Positions 44,870 to 55,841 of a stretch of DNA of 64,000 nt are shown one piece after another. This DNA comes from Gnetum montanum. Taxonomy: Eukaryota; Streptophyta; Gnetopsida; Gnetales; Gnetaceae. The notes beneath the pieces are model-generated. The model was not told the origin of the DNA. It searched no databases and saw only the letters and a list, made by a program, of their open reading frames with translations. The position numbers and the translations under genes were made by a program. Location of the stretch: positions 1,418,273 through 1,482,272 of the forward strand of contig MNCI01016273.1 in assembly GCA_015680685.1 (NCBI GenBank), in the 5' to 3' direction. Positions within the stretch are counted from its first letter, which is position 1, and each line of letters starts with the position of its first letter.

Positions 44870-46848
44870 AACCTTCCCATGATTGTAAGAGGTTCCACTC
44901 CAAGAAAGTGTTAAAAAGATTCAAAATTCTCATGGCTTAAAATATTTGTAAAAATATTTTTCATTTGTGCTTAAGTCCCATAATGTTCCATGTTAAGTAT
45001 GTTATCTTAAGTTAAACTTTTGAGATGATGATACTTGATATCTATGTGTTTGGAAGATCCATGATGAATAGGATTGTGCATCATTGTAATAGCACTTGAG
45101 CTATCATAGTATATAAAAATGGGAGATTCAAGTTTATATCCCATTTTAGTGAAAATGGAGTGAATCCATATGGCCTAAGTAGTAGCATTATATGTAGCTA
45201 TGTATTTTGCTTCAGCTATTGAGAGGGTGACTATAGTTTGCTTCTTTAATCTCCAAGAGATAAGTAATAGACCAAAGAAAAAAACCAAAGTTGATTTACA
45301 ATATTCAAGGTCACCTCTCTAGTTTGCATTAGTGTATCCCCATATATTAAAATTTTTATGTTTATGAAACATGATCCAAAAATTTATCATAGTTTCAAGT
45401 ATCACAAAACTTGCTTCATAGCTTTTGAATGTGATTCATGCAAATTTGATGTCTGGATGGGTATTGAAAAGATACATGAGACTACAAACAAGGAAATGAT
45501 ATAATGAAGGATTGAAGGATGGAGATGTTTCATCCTTGGTATGTTTTGTATGAAGGGAGAGTGGTGTATTTGAGGGATTATAATTAATCATGCCAAATTT
45601 CTTAATTAAAGATTGGAAAAATTTATAGCAAATTAGATTTCTAGGTGGGTATTGGAAAGATACATGAGACTACCAACAAGGGAATGATATAATGAAGGAT
45701 TGAAAAATGGGAATGTGTCATCCTTGGTAAGTTTTTTACTAAGAGAGAGTGGTGTATTTGAGGGATTACAATTGATCATACTAAATTTCTTAATTAAAGA
45801 TTGGGAAAATTTCATTTGGCATATAGAAATTCATTTTAATGTTTGGATAACTTGAAAACCCAAAAAATATACATCTTTCTCAGATTAGACATTTCAAATT
45901 TATTTTTCATGGCATTAAGAAAATTATTTCCTAATGTAGTTGTAGATGAAAAATAGATTAAGTTATTTACATATAAACAACAGAAATGTAGTTATCACAA
46001 GATACCTTTTTATATATAGTTGTTTGGGATTAATAGTTGGTCAAGCCTTCTTGCATGAAAAATGCATTACTTAAGTCCATATAATGCTTTATGAAGCTTG
46101 TAAACATGATTTCTCTTCTCTTCATCAATGAAACCTAGTGGTTGTTCTATGTAAATTTTTTTATTAAGGAAACCATTAAGAAATGTAGAGGCCATGTCTA
46201 GTTTATAAATCACATAAACATCTTGTACAACAATAGCATAAAAGATTCTCACAAATTTCATTAGTGAAACAAAAGAAAATCTATCATCAAAATCTCTACC
46301 TTGCTATTGGAGATATTCTTTGGAAATTAGGCAAGCTTTGAGGTTTTCCACCACATCATGTTGATTTCTTTTAATTTAATCCAATAATTATCTTACTAGA
46401 TGGATAAGGAATAAGGCTCCAAGTGTTATTTTTTGAATTTTTTGTAGCTTTTCTCCATGATAGCAGTCCAACATTCATCTTACATTACTTCAATAATAGA
46501 AGATGGTTTCATAAGGCCATCATTACTTTCCCCCATTGGTGTGAAAAACACAAAAAATTCATCATTCATTTTAATGAAGAGAGCATCTCCAATAAATTTC
46601 ATGTTCTAGTTTGAATGAGCGTTATCCTCCAAAAAGTGATTTCATGTCATGTGCTGATGAAAATTCATATCTAGCATTTAGGAAGCTAGGTGATATGTAG
46701 CCAACCAGGAAGAGGATGGAATCTATGATGGAGTAGAGATAGAAGACATCATGGAGGGAGCAATGGAACTTGAGGTAAGAGTGGATGAGAAATGACCACT
46801 ATGGTGAGTGAAGGGTAGTTTATTATTTAGAGAACTGGTAGGGATTAT
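44870..46848 (-). pseudogene. Element H reverse transcriptase and RNase H (decayed)
   Basis: Minus strand: after a Ser/Thr-rich linker (46.84-46.72 kb), RT reads YVIYKLDMASTFLNGFLNKK then IYIEQPLGF and VYKLHKALYGLK (46.22-46.07 kb), typical copia motifs. The SLIKKFSMINCNPSNTPLSL block (45815-45633) is the end of RT. RNase H reads SIAEAKYIATYNA near 45.21 kb, then SPIFIYYDSSSAITMMHNPI near 45.12 kb and SSKHIDIKYHHLKSL near 45.04 kb, with Glu and Asp active-site positions recognisable. The YVDD box was not found, probably lost around 45.9-46.0 kb. A local duplication repeats about 160 bases (45.47-45.62 and 45.65-45.80 kb). Confidence 0.8.
45460..45815. repeat. Tandem duplication of about 180 bp inside RT of element H
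   Basis: The sequence from about 45462 ('gggtattgaaaagatacatg') is repeated from about 45646 ('gggtattggaaagatacatg'); both continue through 'caaggaatgatataatgaagg' type sequence and a 'ggtgtatttgagggatta' block to 'cttaattaaagattgg'. The copies differ at roughly one base in ten, so the duplication is old. It repeats the C-terminal RT segment. Confidence 0.75.
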
Positions 46849-47283
46849 TATTATTCCTAGCCACTTGCACCAATATAATATTAAATTTAAAGAAAAATAT
46901 AGAAATTAAAAAGACAAAGTTACCCTAGGGAAAACCTTCAAGGTGAAAAAACCTAGTAGAAAATCAACTCTTGGACCATTAGCAATAACACAACTTTAAG
47001 ATTGAAGCATAGAGATAATCAATGAGAAAAATGAAGAATAATTGAAAGGGAGGATTACAGCTTAGCCATTGGCCATTGTTGTGTTATATTGTTATTTACA
47101 AGGATGCTCCCTTAGATCTTCTTATATATTACTCAGGTTACAAAATAAACCCACAAATAAAAGGGATAAGGTAGTTTATTTTGGTGGGGATAGGTACAAG
47201 ACCAAATATAAAATAGATAAGAATATAACAAGGTAGACATATTTGAAGAAAATCAAGGTAGATTTTCCTTCATACACCTTACA
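46849..47283 (-). repeat. 3' LTR of element I
   Basis: On the plus strand starts TATTATTCCTAG and ends CACCTTACA; on the element strand this is TGTAAGGTG at the start. It aligns with 50116-50578, which has an extra stretch of about 35 bases ('gatattgttgttgtgttata' near 50.37 kb) from a local duplication. Confidence 0.8.
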
Positions 47284-47289
47284 ATTCAC

Positions 47290-48740
47290 ACTCTTAAAGA
47301 TAAATCTACTTTGAAGAATGGTCCAAACCAGTTTTAGAAAATAATTTTAGAAGAAGACCAAATGCTGATAACACCAAAGAAAGTTTTCAGTAGGAGTTGA
47401 CTTGGTGAGTACATCTATAGGAATTTCATTAGTACATATTTTATTTAGAAGAATCCTTGGCTTTTTAATTTCCTTTTGTATATAGTGATAATGTATCTTA
47501 ATGTGCATCATTTGGGCATGAAAAATTGGATTCTTGCATACACTTATGGTACTTTAACTTTCATGCCAATATTAAACAGAGTTTGAGTGATGCCAAGTTC
47601 AAGTATTAGCCTCTCTACATGTCAAGTTAGTAGCAAACATATTTAGCTTTAGTGGAAGACTGAGTAACACAAGATTGTTTCTAACTTTTTCAAAAAATAA
47701 CACCATGAAAAAGATTAAACAAATATCCACTAGTAGATTTCTTACTATTAATATCACAACCACAATGTGCATCAATGAAGCCATGAAGTCCATTGGAATA
47801 ATTTTTATAATAGATCTCATAATTTGAAGTACTATGAAGATATTGGAAGACTCACTTCATTGCAATCTAGTGTTGTTTCCTTGGGTTAGATATATATCTA
47901 CTAAGTTCTTCAACAATGTAAGCAATATCAAGTGTAATAGAGACCATTGCATACATTAAACTATTGATATCACTAGCATATGGAATTTTAACCATGAACT
48001 CTTTTTCTTCACTTGTCTTTGGGCATTGTTCAAATTTAAAATTTAATACCAATTTCACAATGTGAAGTCATGGGCTTGAATTCATGCATATTAAATCTTT
48101 TAAAAAATATTTGCAACGTATGCAAACTATGCAAGACAAAGCCTTGTATTAGCCCTATCTCTTTTAATTTCCATGTTCAAAATTTTTTACACAGCACTAA
48201 GATCCTTCTTCTTAAATTGAGAAGATAGATGAACTTTTAACTTCTAAATATCATGTATGTTATTACCTAATATTAACATGTCATTGACATATAGCAGTAA
48301 GATAACATATTTTTCACTTGTATTTTCAACATACATATAGGAGTCTTCTACACTTTTAATGAAGCCAAGATTTATCATGTGGTCATTAAACTTTTTATTC
48401 TACATCCTCGTGCTTGTTTGAGCCCATATAGTGATTTTAATAATTGATAAACCATATGTTGTTTTTCTTTAATTTTATATGCTTTAGGTTGAAGCATTTA
48501 TATATCTTTCTCAAGATCACCATTGAGAAATGTTGTTTTCAAATCCATTTGTTGAAGTTCAAGATCATAAATAGCTATGATAGCCAACAATGATCTTATG
48601 AATGTTAATTTTACTACTGAAGAGAATATTTCATCATAATCAATCCCCATTTTTTGAGAAAATTCTTTAGCTACAAGTCGTGCTTTGTATTGATATCTAG
48701 ATTTTATTTTATGATCCATTTATTTCCAATGGGTTTTCTA
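47290..48740 (-). pseudogene. Element I reverse transcriptase and RNase H (decayed)
   Basis: Minus strand: YQYKARLVAKEFSQKMGIDY then DEIFSSVVKLTFIRSLLAII and LELQQMDLKTTFLNGDLEKD (48719-48498) form the front of RT. The segment 48058-47867 reads IPYASDINSLMYAMVSITLD then IAYIVEELSRYISNP, the end of RT. RNase H follows with GCDINSKKSTSGYLFNLFHG near 47.74 kb. The YVDD region falls around 48.3 kb and reads poorly. Stops and shifts are scattered through the domain. Confidence 0.75.
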
Positions 48741-49089
48741 TCTAATAGAAGCTTAGTTAATTTCCAAGCTTTATTTTGATGAATTGATGACATTCAGCAT
48801 CCATTGGCTATTTCCACTATGCATTTTGCATAGATGAACATGACTCATCATATGTTGATGGCTCATTATATTTAGTAGACATGACATATTCTTCTAAATG
48901 TAAAGGTAATCTTTGTATACACGTTGAACATTTTAAATGATCCTATTTATTTTGTAATTCACTTAAACTATATTCAACATTTTCCACCTTCAAAGATAAA
49001 AATTAGTCCTACATCATCGAATTTACTTATAGACAAAAGATTTTTAGTAAGTCTTGAAACATGATGTAGATTGGGAATCAATTTAACTT

Positions 49090-50100
49090 CTCCATTTTAA
49101 AACTGAATTTTTACCTTTCCATAACCTATAACCTTGCATAAACCATCATTACCCAATCTTACCATTCCAAGATTAGATGATATATATTCATTGAACCAAT
49201 CAACATGTGGATTGTAGTGATGAGATGCACCTAAGTCCACATACCATGAATATGTATCAACACCATCAAAAAATGAGACAACATACAAATCTTCCTCTCA
49301 AGCAGTAAGGGCTTAATCACTTTTTGATATATTATTCTCTTTGCCCTTTTTTGGTGGGGCTTTACAATCTTTATTACATGACCAAGTTTTATACAATTCC
49401 AACATCTAGGTAGCCTCTTTACAAATTTTTGAGGCTTATTCTTAAATTGAGTCCTCTTAACAAACTTTGGCTTTACATAATTTTTCATAAATAATACATC
49501 ATTTTGAGGAGTAGAAGTTTTTCTTCTTACTTCCTTAGACAACAATTGAGCAACAATGTGATAAAAAATAAAGCTGTTAAATGTCAAAAATAAAGCTAGT
49601 AGATGTATTACTTACAGCCATCACAAATGTCTCCCATGAATTTGGAAGTGTACTGAGAAGTGTAACGCATAGATATTCCTCATTCATTTTTACCCCCATA
49701 GATTGCAACTAATGACTAGTGTATTAAAGATATTCAAGTGTTTTATAATGGCAGTACCTTTGACCATTTTACAATCATATAATCATTTCTTTAACAACAA
49801 CTTATTTCTTAAGGACTTTGTTTGATACAAAGTTTCTAATTTATCCCATAAATCTTGATCAGAAGAAACATTTAAAACATTAAGCAATACTAAATCTAAA
49901 AAACATAAATGAATTGTACTTATTACCTTTAGATTCAACTTTTCTTACTCTTCATTAGATATTTTATTAGGCTTAACTCCCAAAATTACACTATGCTACT
50001 CTTTTTCAACGAGGAGAGCCTTCATCTTGATCTTTCATAATTCATAGTTGGAGCTATTAAACTTTTCAACTTTAGTTTTGGACAAGGAGTTGAACATAAC
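49090..50100 (-). pseudogene. Element I gag and protease (decayed)
   Basis: Gag covers about 50.06-49.3 kb; its zinc knuckle reads CWNCIKLGHVIKIVK (49.40-49.36 kb), with the last Cys replaced by Val. Protease follows directly at 49288-49097: YSWYVDLGASHHYNPHVDWF, where the usual catalytic D-S-G-A has become D-L-G-A by a single C to T change, and VRLGNDGLCKVIGYGKVKI. Both motifs belong to Ty1/copia. The frame then loses integrase altogether and resumes in RT near 48.74 kb. Confidence 0.75.
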
Positions 50101-50115
50101 TTTTCCAATACCAAT
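50101..50115 (-). other. Primer-binding site of element I
   Basis: On the minus strand the bases next to the 5' LTR read TTGGTATTGGAAAA, a decayed tRNA-iMet-type site (TGGTATCAGAG in working elements). It fixes the inner end of the 5' LTR at 50116. Confidence 0.5.
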
Positions 50116-50578
50116 TGTTATTCCTAATCACTTGCACCAATGTAATATTAAATTTAAAGAAAACTATAGAAATTAAAAAGACATAGAGTTACCCTAACAG
50201 AAAATTAGCTCTTGGACCATTAGCAACAGCACAACTTCAAGATTGAAGCACAACTAGAATCAATGAGAACAATGGAGAAGAATTTAAGGGAAGATTACAG
50301 CATAGGCATTGGCCATTGTTGTGTTGTATTGTTATTTACAAGGATGCTCCATTAGCGCTCCTTAGATATTGTTGTTGTGTTATATTATTATTTGCAAGGA
50401 TGCTCCCTTAGAGCTCTTTATATATTGCTAGGGTTACAAAATAAACCAAAAAATAAAAGGGATAAGGTAGTTTATTTTGGTAGGATACGTACAAGACTAA
50501 ATATAAAATAGATAAAAATGTAACAAGGTAGAAATATCCCAAGAAAATCAAGGAAGATTTGCCTTCATCCACCTCAGA
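50116..50578 (-). repeat. 5' LTR of element I
   Basis: Pairs with 46849-47283. Its central part contains a short internal duplication: 'acaaggatgctcc' and the following 'ttag-gctc' occur twice, at about 50.34 and 50.39 kb, whereas the other LTR has it once. Confidence 0.8.
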
Positions 50579-51961
50579 GTTATTTATTTTCCAGCTTGGA
50601 GCATCAAAGGAAAGAGAAACAGCTGACATTGATCCCAAAAAAGGATGGCCAGCAGCTGAGTTATTAAAGGACGGTGCTGGATGCCAAATGGGATGTGGTA
50701 AGACCGATGGAGAGTTTACCTCAAAAAATGTTGGCGATGTATTTTGTCGGTAATGCAACGATGTATTTCTGGCACATGTTTGGATTTCATAGGTGGATGA
50801 TGAGAATCCTGGATGGTTGGGCAGGACGAGTTTCTAACGGCAATTGTGTTGCTAGCAACGAAATGGGAAGGGACAGCAAGATGTGTAGTATGCAGACCAG
50901 GAATTTTTGTAGTTAACGTATTTGTATCAGTTACAGCAAAAGAGATGGGAGAGAAAACATCTTGAGTGCCATACCAATTTTGCAGAAATATTGCATTATT
51001 GTCTGATCCGAAATGGTGGGATGTGTGCCTTAGTGTAGCATCTGTTTCTTTAGTGAAGGAGGCACGAAAATTATTTACGCTAGTTTCATGCAAAGATTGA
51101 CTTGTAGATGAAGTTGGTTATGATGCCTTTGATGACTGTGGCTGCAAAAGAGATTGGATGGATCCAGTTATGGCTTTACCGTGGCCTTTAAATATTTTGC
51201 TAGTTTTGGTAGGACCCTTCACCAACATGTGTTGGCCTTCAAATCCGTTGTGAAAATTGGCAACAGATTTTGCAGTATGTTGGCCTGAAGAGATGGAATA
51301 TTTCTGCATAAATAATTTTTCTTCTTGGCCACTTTTCAAACGTGAAAGTAGTGGTTTTATAAAAATCAAATCGTGAGAATCAACTATCCTTTTGTTTTCT
51401 ATATCATAACATCTATATTCTTTGGATTTATGTGCTTATCCAAGAAAAATACAAGTATTGGCTTTAGCATCTAATTTTTGTCTATTAGCTATAGGAACAT
51501 GAACATAGCAAATAGAGCAAAATATTCTTAAATGAGTAATATTCGGTGGATGGAAATACCAAAACTCATTGGGTGTTTTATCTTGAATTGACCTTGATGG
51601 CACCCTATTTAAAAGATAAATTGTTGTTGTGTAGGCTTCTTCCCAAAACTTATTATCCAAACCTGATATTTAAAGGAAACACCTTCTCATTTTTACAGTT
51701 GTTCTATTCTTCCTCTTAACAATGCCATTTTGTTGAGGTGAATGATGTGGTTGTTTGATGAATAATCCCATTTTTCATACAAAATTCATCAAATTCGTTT
51801 CATAAATGTTCACCACCATGGTTTGTTTGGATTTTTTGTTAATTATATTTCCACTTTGTTTTTCTACTTCTACTTTGAATTCTTTAAAAAAAAATCCAAT
51901 GTTTGATCTTTTAATTTAAGAAAACATTCCTACGAAAATCATGAAAAACCATCCACTATCT
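50579..51961 (-). pseudogene. Element H integrase C-terminal half and linker to RT
   Basis: Minus strand from 51961: after DSGWFFMIFVGMFS-type sequence and a broken second catalytic motif, the frame reads HHSPQQNGIVKRKNRTTVKM near 51.72 kb, then FWEEAYTTTIYLLNRVPSRS and FWYFHPPNITHLRIFCSICY (51660-51436), standard copia integrase C-terminus. KRIVDSHDLIF near 51.39 kb is the usual end of the domain. The following Ser/Thr/His-rich linker is open over two stretches (51369-51118 and 51093-50716), making it the least damaged part of H. It is broken at 50578/50579 by element I and continues at 46848. Confidence 0.8.
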
Positions 51962-52279
51962 TGTTAAGTTAAGTGGTGACTCATCGGGTCAAAACTAGTT
52001 AACAGTAGTTAGAGCAGTAGTTAACAGCAGTGAGCAATAGTTAGTAGTAGTTAACAACAATTAGAGTAATAGTTAACCAGTAGTTACTGGTCCAGTTTCC
52101 ATTCTCTTCTGTAACAGCCCAAAAACATTGGTGTTTCCATAATTGTATCTAGCAATTATTATTTAATAATAATTCTCATGTATTTCTAGTGGTGTGCTTG
52201 CTTAAACACCACACAAAGTTGTGTATGTTGCCTATGTTTTCTGTTTTCTTCAGTTCTTTATCTGTTCCTGAATTTAACA
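51962..52279 (+). repeat. 5' LTR of element J
   Basis: Runs TGTTAAG to AACA. U3 has four AGTTAAC cores at spacings of about 22, 28 and 22 bases (52.00-52.08 kb) with AGTAGTTAG-type words between them, a likely enhancer-type repeat cluster. Differences from the 3' LTR are nearly all transitions. Confidence 0.92.
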
Positions 52280-52281
52280 AC

Positions 52282-52294
52282 TGGTATTAAAGCC
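52282..52294 (+). other. Primer-binding site of element J (tRNA-iMet type)
   Basis: TGGTATTAAAGCC lies two bases inside the LTR; the standard plant copia site is TGGTATCAGAGCC. Two transitions separate them. Confidence 0.85.
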
Positions 52295-52311
52295 ATGGAT
52301 CAGTGGGAACA

Positions 52312-53871
52312 ATGGCATCCGAGGACAAGAAAGTCTGAATCGATAAATTCAATGGAACAGACTTCGGGTTCTCGAAGATGCAGATTGAAGATTATCTGTA
52401 ACAAAAGAAGTTGCATGAACCGTTGCTAGGGAAGAAGCCAGATCAAATGGATCAAGAAGATTGGAATCTCTTAGATCGCCAGGCATTTGGTGTGATTAGA
52501 TTGACATTGGCAAGAAACATCGCATTCAACATTGTTAATGAGACAACCACTATAGGTTTATTGAAAACGTTGTCAAGTATGTATAAAAAGCCATCTGCTA
52601 CAAACAAGGTATATTTGATACGTCAGTTGTTCAATATGAAGATGGGTGAAGGTGCATCAGTTACAAATCACATCAATGAATTCAATACGGTAATTAGTCA
52701 ACTAAATTCAGTGGCGATCACCTTTGAGGACGAAATCCAAGCGTTGATTTTGTTGTTATCCTTGCCAGAGAGTTGGTCTGCAACAGTGACTACTGTGAGT
52801 AGCTCATCAAGTACTTTAAAATTAAAGTTAAATGACATTCACAGAAGGGAGTCAAGCAAATCCTCAGGGTCTGCTTTGAATACAGAAAGCAGAGGTAGGA
52901 GCTCAAAACGTGGTCAAAACCATGGTAATGGTAGATCGAAGATTAGAGGTAGAGGAAAATCTAAAAATCATAGGGAAGTTGTTTGTTGGAATTGTGACAA
53001 GAAGGGTCACTTTAGAAATCAGTGCAAGGCACCAAAGAAGAAGAAAAATCACACTCAAGATGATGAATCAGCGAATGCAACAGAGGAGGTTATTGTTGAT
53101 GCTTTGATTTGCTATGTGGACAATCCCATTGAATCTTGGATTTTGGATTCAAGTGCTTCATTCCACTCCACTCCATGCAAGGAATTGTTACACAATTATG
53201 TTGTAGGGATGTTTGGAAAGGTTTATCTTGCAGATGATGAACCTTTGGATATTGTGGGGAAGGATCAAGTTCAAATAAAAACCACCCAAGGGATGCAATG
53301 GAAATTGCAAGATGTAAGACATGTTCATAGAGTTAAGAAAAATTTAATCTCCATGAGTCAGACAGATTTGGATGGGTATACAACAACATTTGACGATAGA
53401 TCATGGAAGATTACCAAGGGAGACTTGGTTGTTGCACGAGGCAGTAAGGTGGGAACATTGTACATGACTACAGCAAAGAAAGATGCAGTTGTAGTTGCTA
53501 ACTATGATGGTGATTCAGTCCTATGGCATCGAAGACTTGGGTACATGAGCGAAAAAGGTATGAAGTTGTTGGCTTCAAAGGGAAAGTTACCAAAGTTTAA
53601 GTTTGATGATGTTGGCTTGTGTGAAGATTGTGTTTATGGGAAGCAAAAACGAGTTACTTTCTCAAAGATAGGGAGGATACCACAAACTAAAAAGCTTGAA
53701 CTAGCGCATTTAGATGTATGGGGGCCAGCTCCAATGAAGTCTCTTGGAGGCTCAAGCTATTATGTCACCTTCATTGACGATTCCACTAGGAAGGTATGGG
53801 TTTATTTTCTTAAAAATAAATCTGATGTGTTTGCTACTTTTAAAAGGTGGAAAGCTAAAGTAGAAAATTAG
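52312..53871 (+). pseudogene. Element J gag, protease and front of integrase
   Basis: The true start is the ATG at 52312 (MASEDKKV); stops follow at codon 9 and again near 52399, after which 486 codons from 52411 are clean. Gag (UBN2-like) includes LFNMKMGEGASVTNHINEFN, with a basic Ser/Arg linker and a complete zinc knuckle CWNCDKKGHFRNQC at about 52985-53026. Protease reads WILDSSASFHSTP, with the catalytic D-S-G-A changed to D-S-S-A. Pre-integrase has LWHRRLGYMSEKGMKLL and CEDCVYGKQKR; integrase starts LAHLDVWGPAPM (first Asp present) and YVTFIDDSTRKVWVYFLKNK. A TAG ends the open stretch at VEN. Confidence 0.9.
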
Positions 53872-54540
53872 ATTGGTTTAAAAATAAAATGTTTAAAGTC
53901 ATGTTCAGAAAATGGGATCAAGATGATCAAGATAGTTCCAAGAACGCCAGAGAAAAATGGTGTTGCTGAATAGATGAACAAAACCTTAAATGAAAGAGCT
54001 AGAAGCATGAGAATACACTCTAGGCTACCAAAGTTCTTTTGGGTAGATGCAGTTAACACAACAGCCTACCTCATTAATCGAGCACGTTCAGTTCCATTGG
54101 AGTTCAGAATACCAGAGGAGGTATGGACTGGGAAGGAGGTAAATCTTTCACATTTGAAAATTTTTGGGTGTGTCTCATATGTGCATATTGATTCAAATGA
54201 TAGAGATAAGCTGGATCCTAAAGCCAAGAAATGTGATTTTATTGGCTATGATTCCGATAATTTTGGTTATCATTTCTGGGATGATCAAAATAGGAAAATT
54301 ATCAGACACAGGGATGTCATTTTTAATGAACACATGGTGTACAAGGATAGGTTCGGTTTAGAATCCAACATTGCAGGGAAGCAAGAAAAGGAATGTGAGA
54401 AGGCTGAACTGGAAGAGATATCTGAGAGGGATGTGGATGGAAGGATTCAAGCAAATCCTAGAAATAGGATAGCTGAAAATGAAAATGACATTGCAGAAAT
54501 AGCCACACTAGAGCCTTAGTTGAGAAGGTCTGCAAGAACA
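53872..54540 (+). pseudogene. Element J integrase rear half
   Basis: Directly after the TAG the frame continues IGLKIKCLKS and jumps to CSENGIKMIKIVPRTPEKNG: the residues that carry the second catalytic Asp (S-D-N-G-G-E-Y in relatives) are missing. A second TAG precedes MNKTLNERARSMRIHSRLPK, and the rest (53974-54519) is clean for 181 codons: FFWVDAVNTTAYLINRARSV, FGCVSYVHIDSNDRDKLDPK and HRDVIFNEHMVY, ending in a Glu-rich linker. A functional integrase is impossible without the deleted motif. Confidence 0.9.
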
Positions 54541-55470
54541 CCAAAGCCTAGAGAAAGGTACTTTCCCTTGTTACATTACTTATTGTTGACTGATGCTGGG
54601 GAACCAGAATGTTTGGATGAAGCAATGCAGGCAACAAATTGTGTTGAGTGGGAGGTGGCTATGTGAGATGAGATGAAGTCACTCCACAAAAATATGACAT
54701 GGATGCTAACTGAGTTGCCAGAAGGAAAGAAGGCATTGCAGAATAACTGGGTGTACAGGGTCAAGGAAGAACATGATGGCAGCAAAAGATACAAAGCAAG
54801 GTTAATAGTTAAGGGTTTCCAACAGAGAAAGGGAATTAACTACATAGAAATTAGCAGGCCAAACATAGCTCATGCAGTGGGAGTTGTTAGCAGGTTTATG
54901 TTTAATCCAGGAAGGGAGCATTGGGAAGCTTTAAAGTGGCTCCTAAGATATCTGAAAGGAACTTCAGGTATGACACTTTGTTTTAAAAGGAGTAGCATTA
55001 CTCTATAGGGTTTTTCTGATGCAGATTTGGGAGGTGACTTGGATAGAAGGAAGAGCACCACTAGTTGTCTCTTTACCGTGGGCAACACGGTTGTGGGCTG
55101 GATGTCTCGACTTCAGTAGAGCATTGCTCTTTCAACCACAAAAGCAGAATATATGGCTATCTTAGAAGCTGGAAAAGAGATGATCTGGTTGAAGGGTTTT
55201 CTAAAAGAATTGGGTAAGACACAAGAAAGCAATGAGTTTTTCACTGACAGTCAAAGTCCCATACATCTAGCTAAAAATCTAGTCTTCCATTCCAAATCCA
55301 AACACATTCAGTTGAGGTATCATCATATCTAGGAATTGATAGATGATGGAACATTATTGCTGAGGAAGATTCCTGGTTCAAACAACCTTGCAAACATGTT
55401 AACCAAGGTAGTTACCTTTGCTAAGCTGAAACTTTGCACAACCTTAGCAGGCCTCCATGGTTAGCAATGA
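54541..55470 (+). pseudogene. Element J remnant RT fused to RNase H
   Basis: RT begins ATNCVEWEVAM, then TWMLTELPEGKKALQNNWVY and ARLIVKGFQQRKGINYIEI. It then passes in one open frame to SRPNIAHAVGVVSRFMFNPG, which in relatives lies about 200 residues further on; the YVDD box and most of the palm are gone. The junction lies within the 111-codon clean frame 54673-55008. RNase H follows: [40 protein letters not shown] and [20 protein letters not shown], with the acidic residues in place. The frame ends near 55.46 kb. Confidence 0.88.
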
Positions 55471-55497
55471 GGAGGCATTGTTTTTTGTTTAATCAGT

Positions 55498-55836
55498 CTC
55501 CAAGTGGGAGATTGTTAAGTTAAGTGGTAACTGATCCAACACGAGTCAAAACTAGTAAACAGCAGTTAGAGTAGTAGTTAACAGTAGTGAGCAATAGTTA
55601 GCAGTAGTTAACAACAGTTAGAGTAATAGTTAACTAGTAGTTATTGGTCCAGTTTTCGTTCTCTTCCGTAACGGCCCAAAAATGTTGCTGTTTCCATAAT
55701 TGTATCTAGCAATTATTATTTAATAATAGTTCTCATGTATTTTCGGTGGTGTGCTTGCTTAAATGCCACACAAAGCTGTGTGTGTTGCCTATGTTTTCTA
55801 TTTTCCTCGGTTCTTTATCTATTCCTGAATTTAACA
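55498..55836 (+). repeat. Polypurine tract and 3' LTR of element J
   Basis: CCAAGTGGGAGAT (about 55500-55512) is a textbook copia polypurine tract, followed by the LTR from TG at 55513 to ACA at 55836. It carries seven extra bases near its start compared with the 5' LTR ('ccaacac' region near 55.54 kb). Confidence 0.9.
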
Positions 55837-55841
55837 CTATC

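Larger units (their letters stand above)
46849..50578 (-). mobile_element. Ty1/copia element I, nested in H, integrase missing
   Basis: LTRs of about 435-463 bases at 46849-47283 and 50116-50578 are direct repeats; both read 'ttattcctar-cacttgcacc' at one end and 'cttcatncacct' near the other. Flanking five-base sequences are ATTAT (46844-46848) and GTTAT (50579-50583), a target-site duplication with one G/A difference. Inside, gag zinc knuckle, protease, RT and RNase H follow on the minus strand, but integrase is absent between protease (about 49.1 kb) and RT (48.7 kb). It interrupts the integrase-RT linker of H. Confidence 0.85.
51962..55836 (+). mobile_element. Ty1/copia element J, youngest in the window, pol internally deleted
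   Basis: LTRs at 51962-52279 (318 bases) and 55513-55836 (324 bases) are about 90 percent alike by eye. Flanks show the five-base duplication CTATC (51956-51960 and 55837-55841), with one extra T before the left LTR. Primer site, gag, protease, integrase, partial RT, RNase H and polypurine tract follow in copia order. Two deletions are clear: about 20 residues around the second integrase Asp, and about 200 residues of RT. It lies inside the integrase of element H. Confidence 0.93.

Noticed and set aside
52910-53107. Plus-strand 65-codon frame in element J
   Set aside because: Shadow of the clean gag/protease frame.
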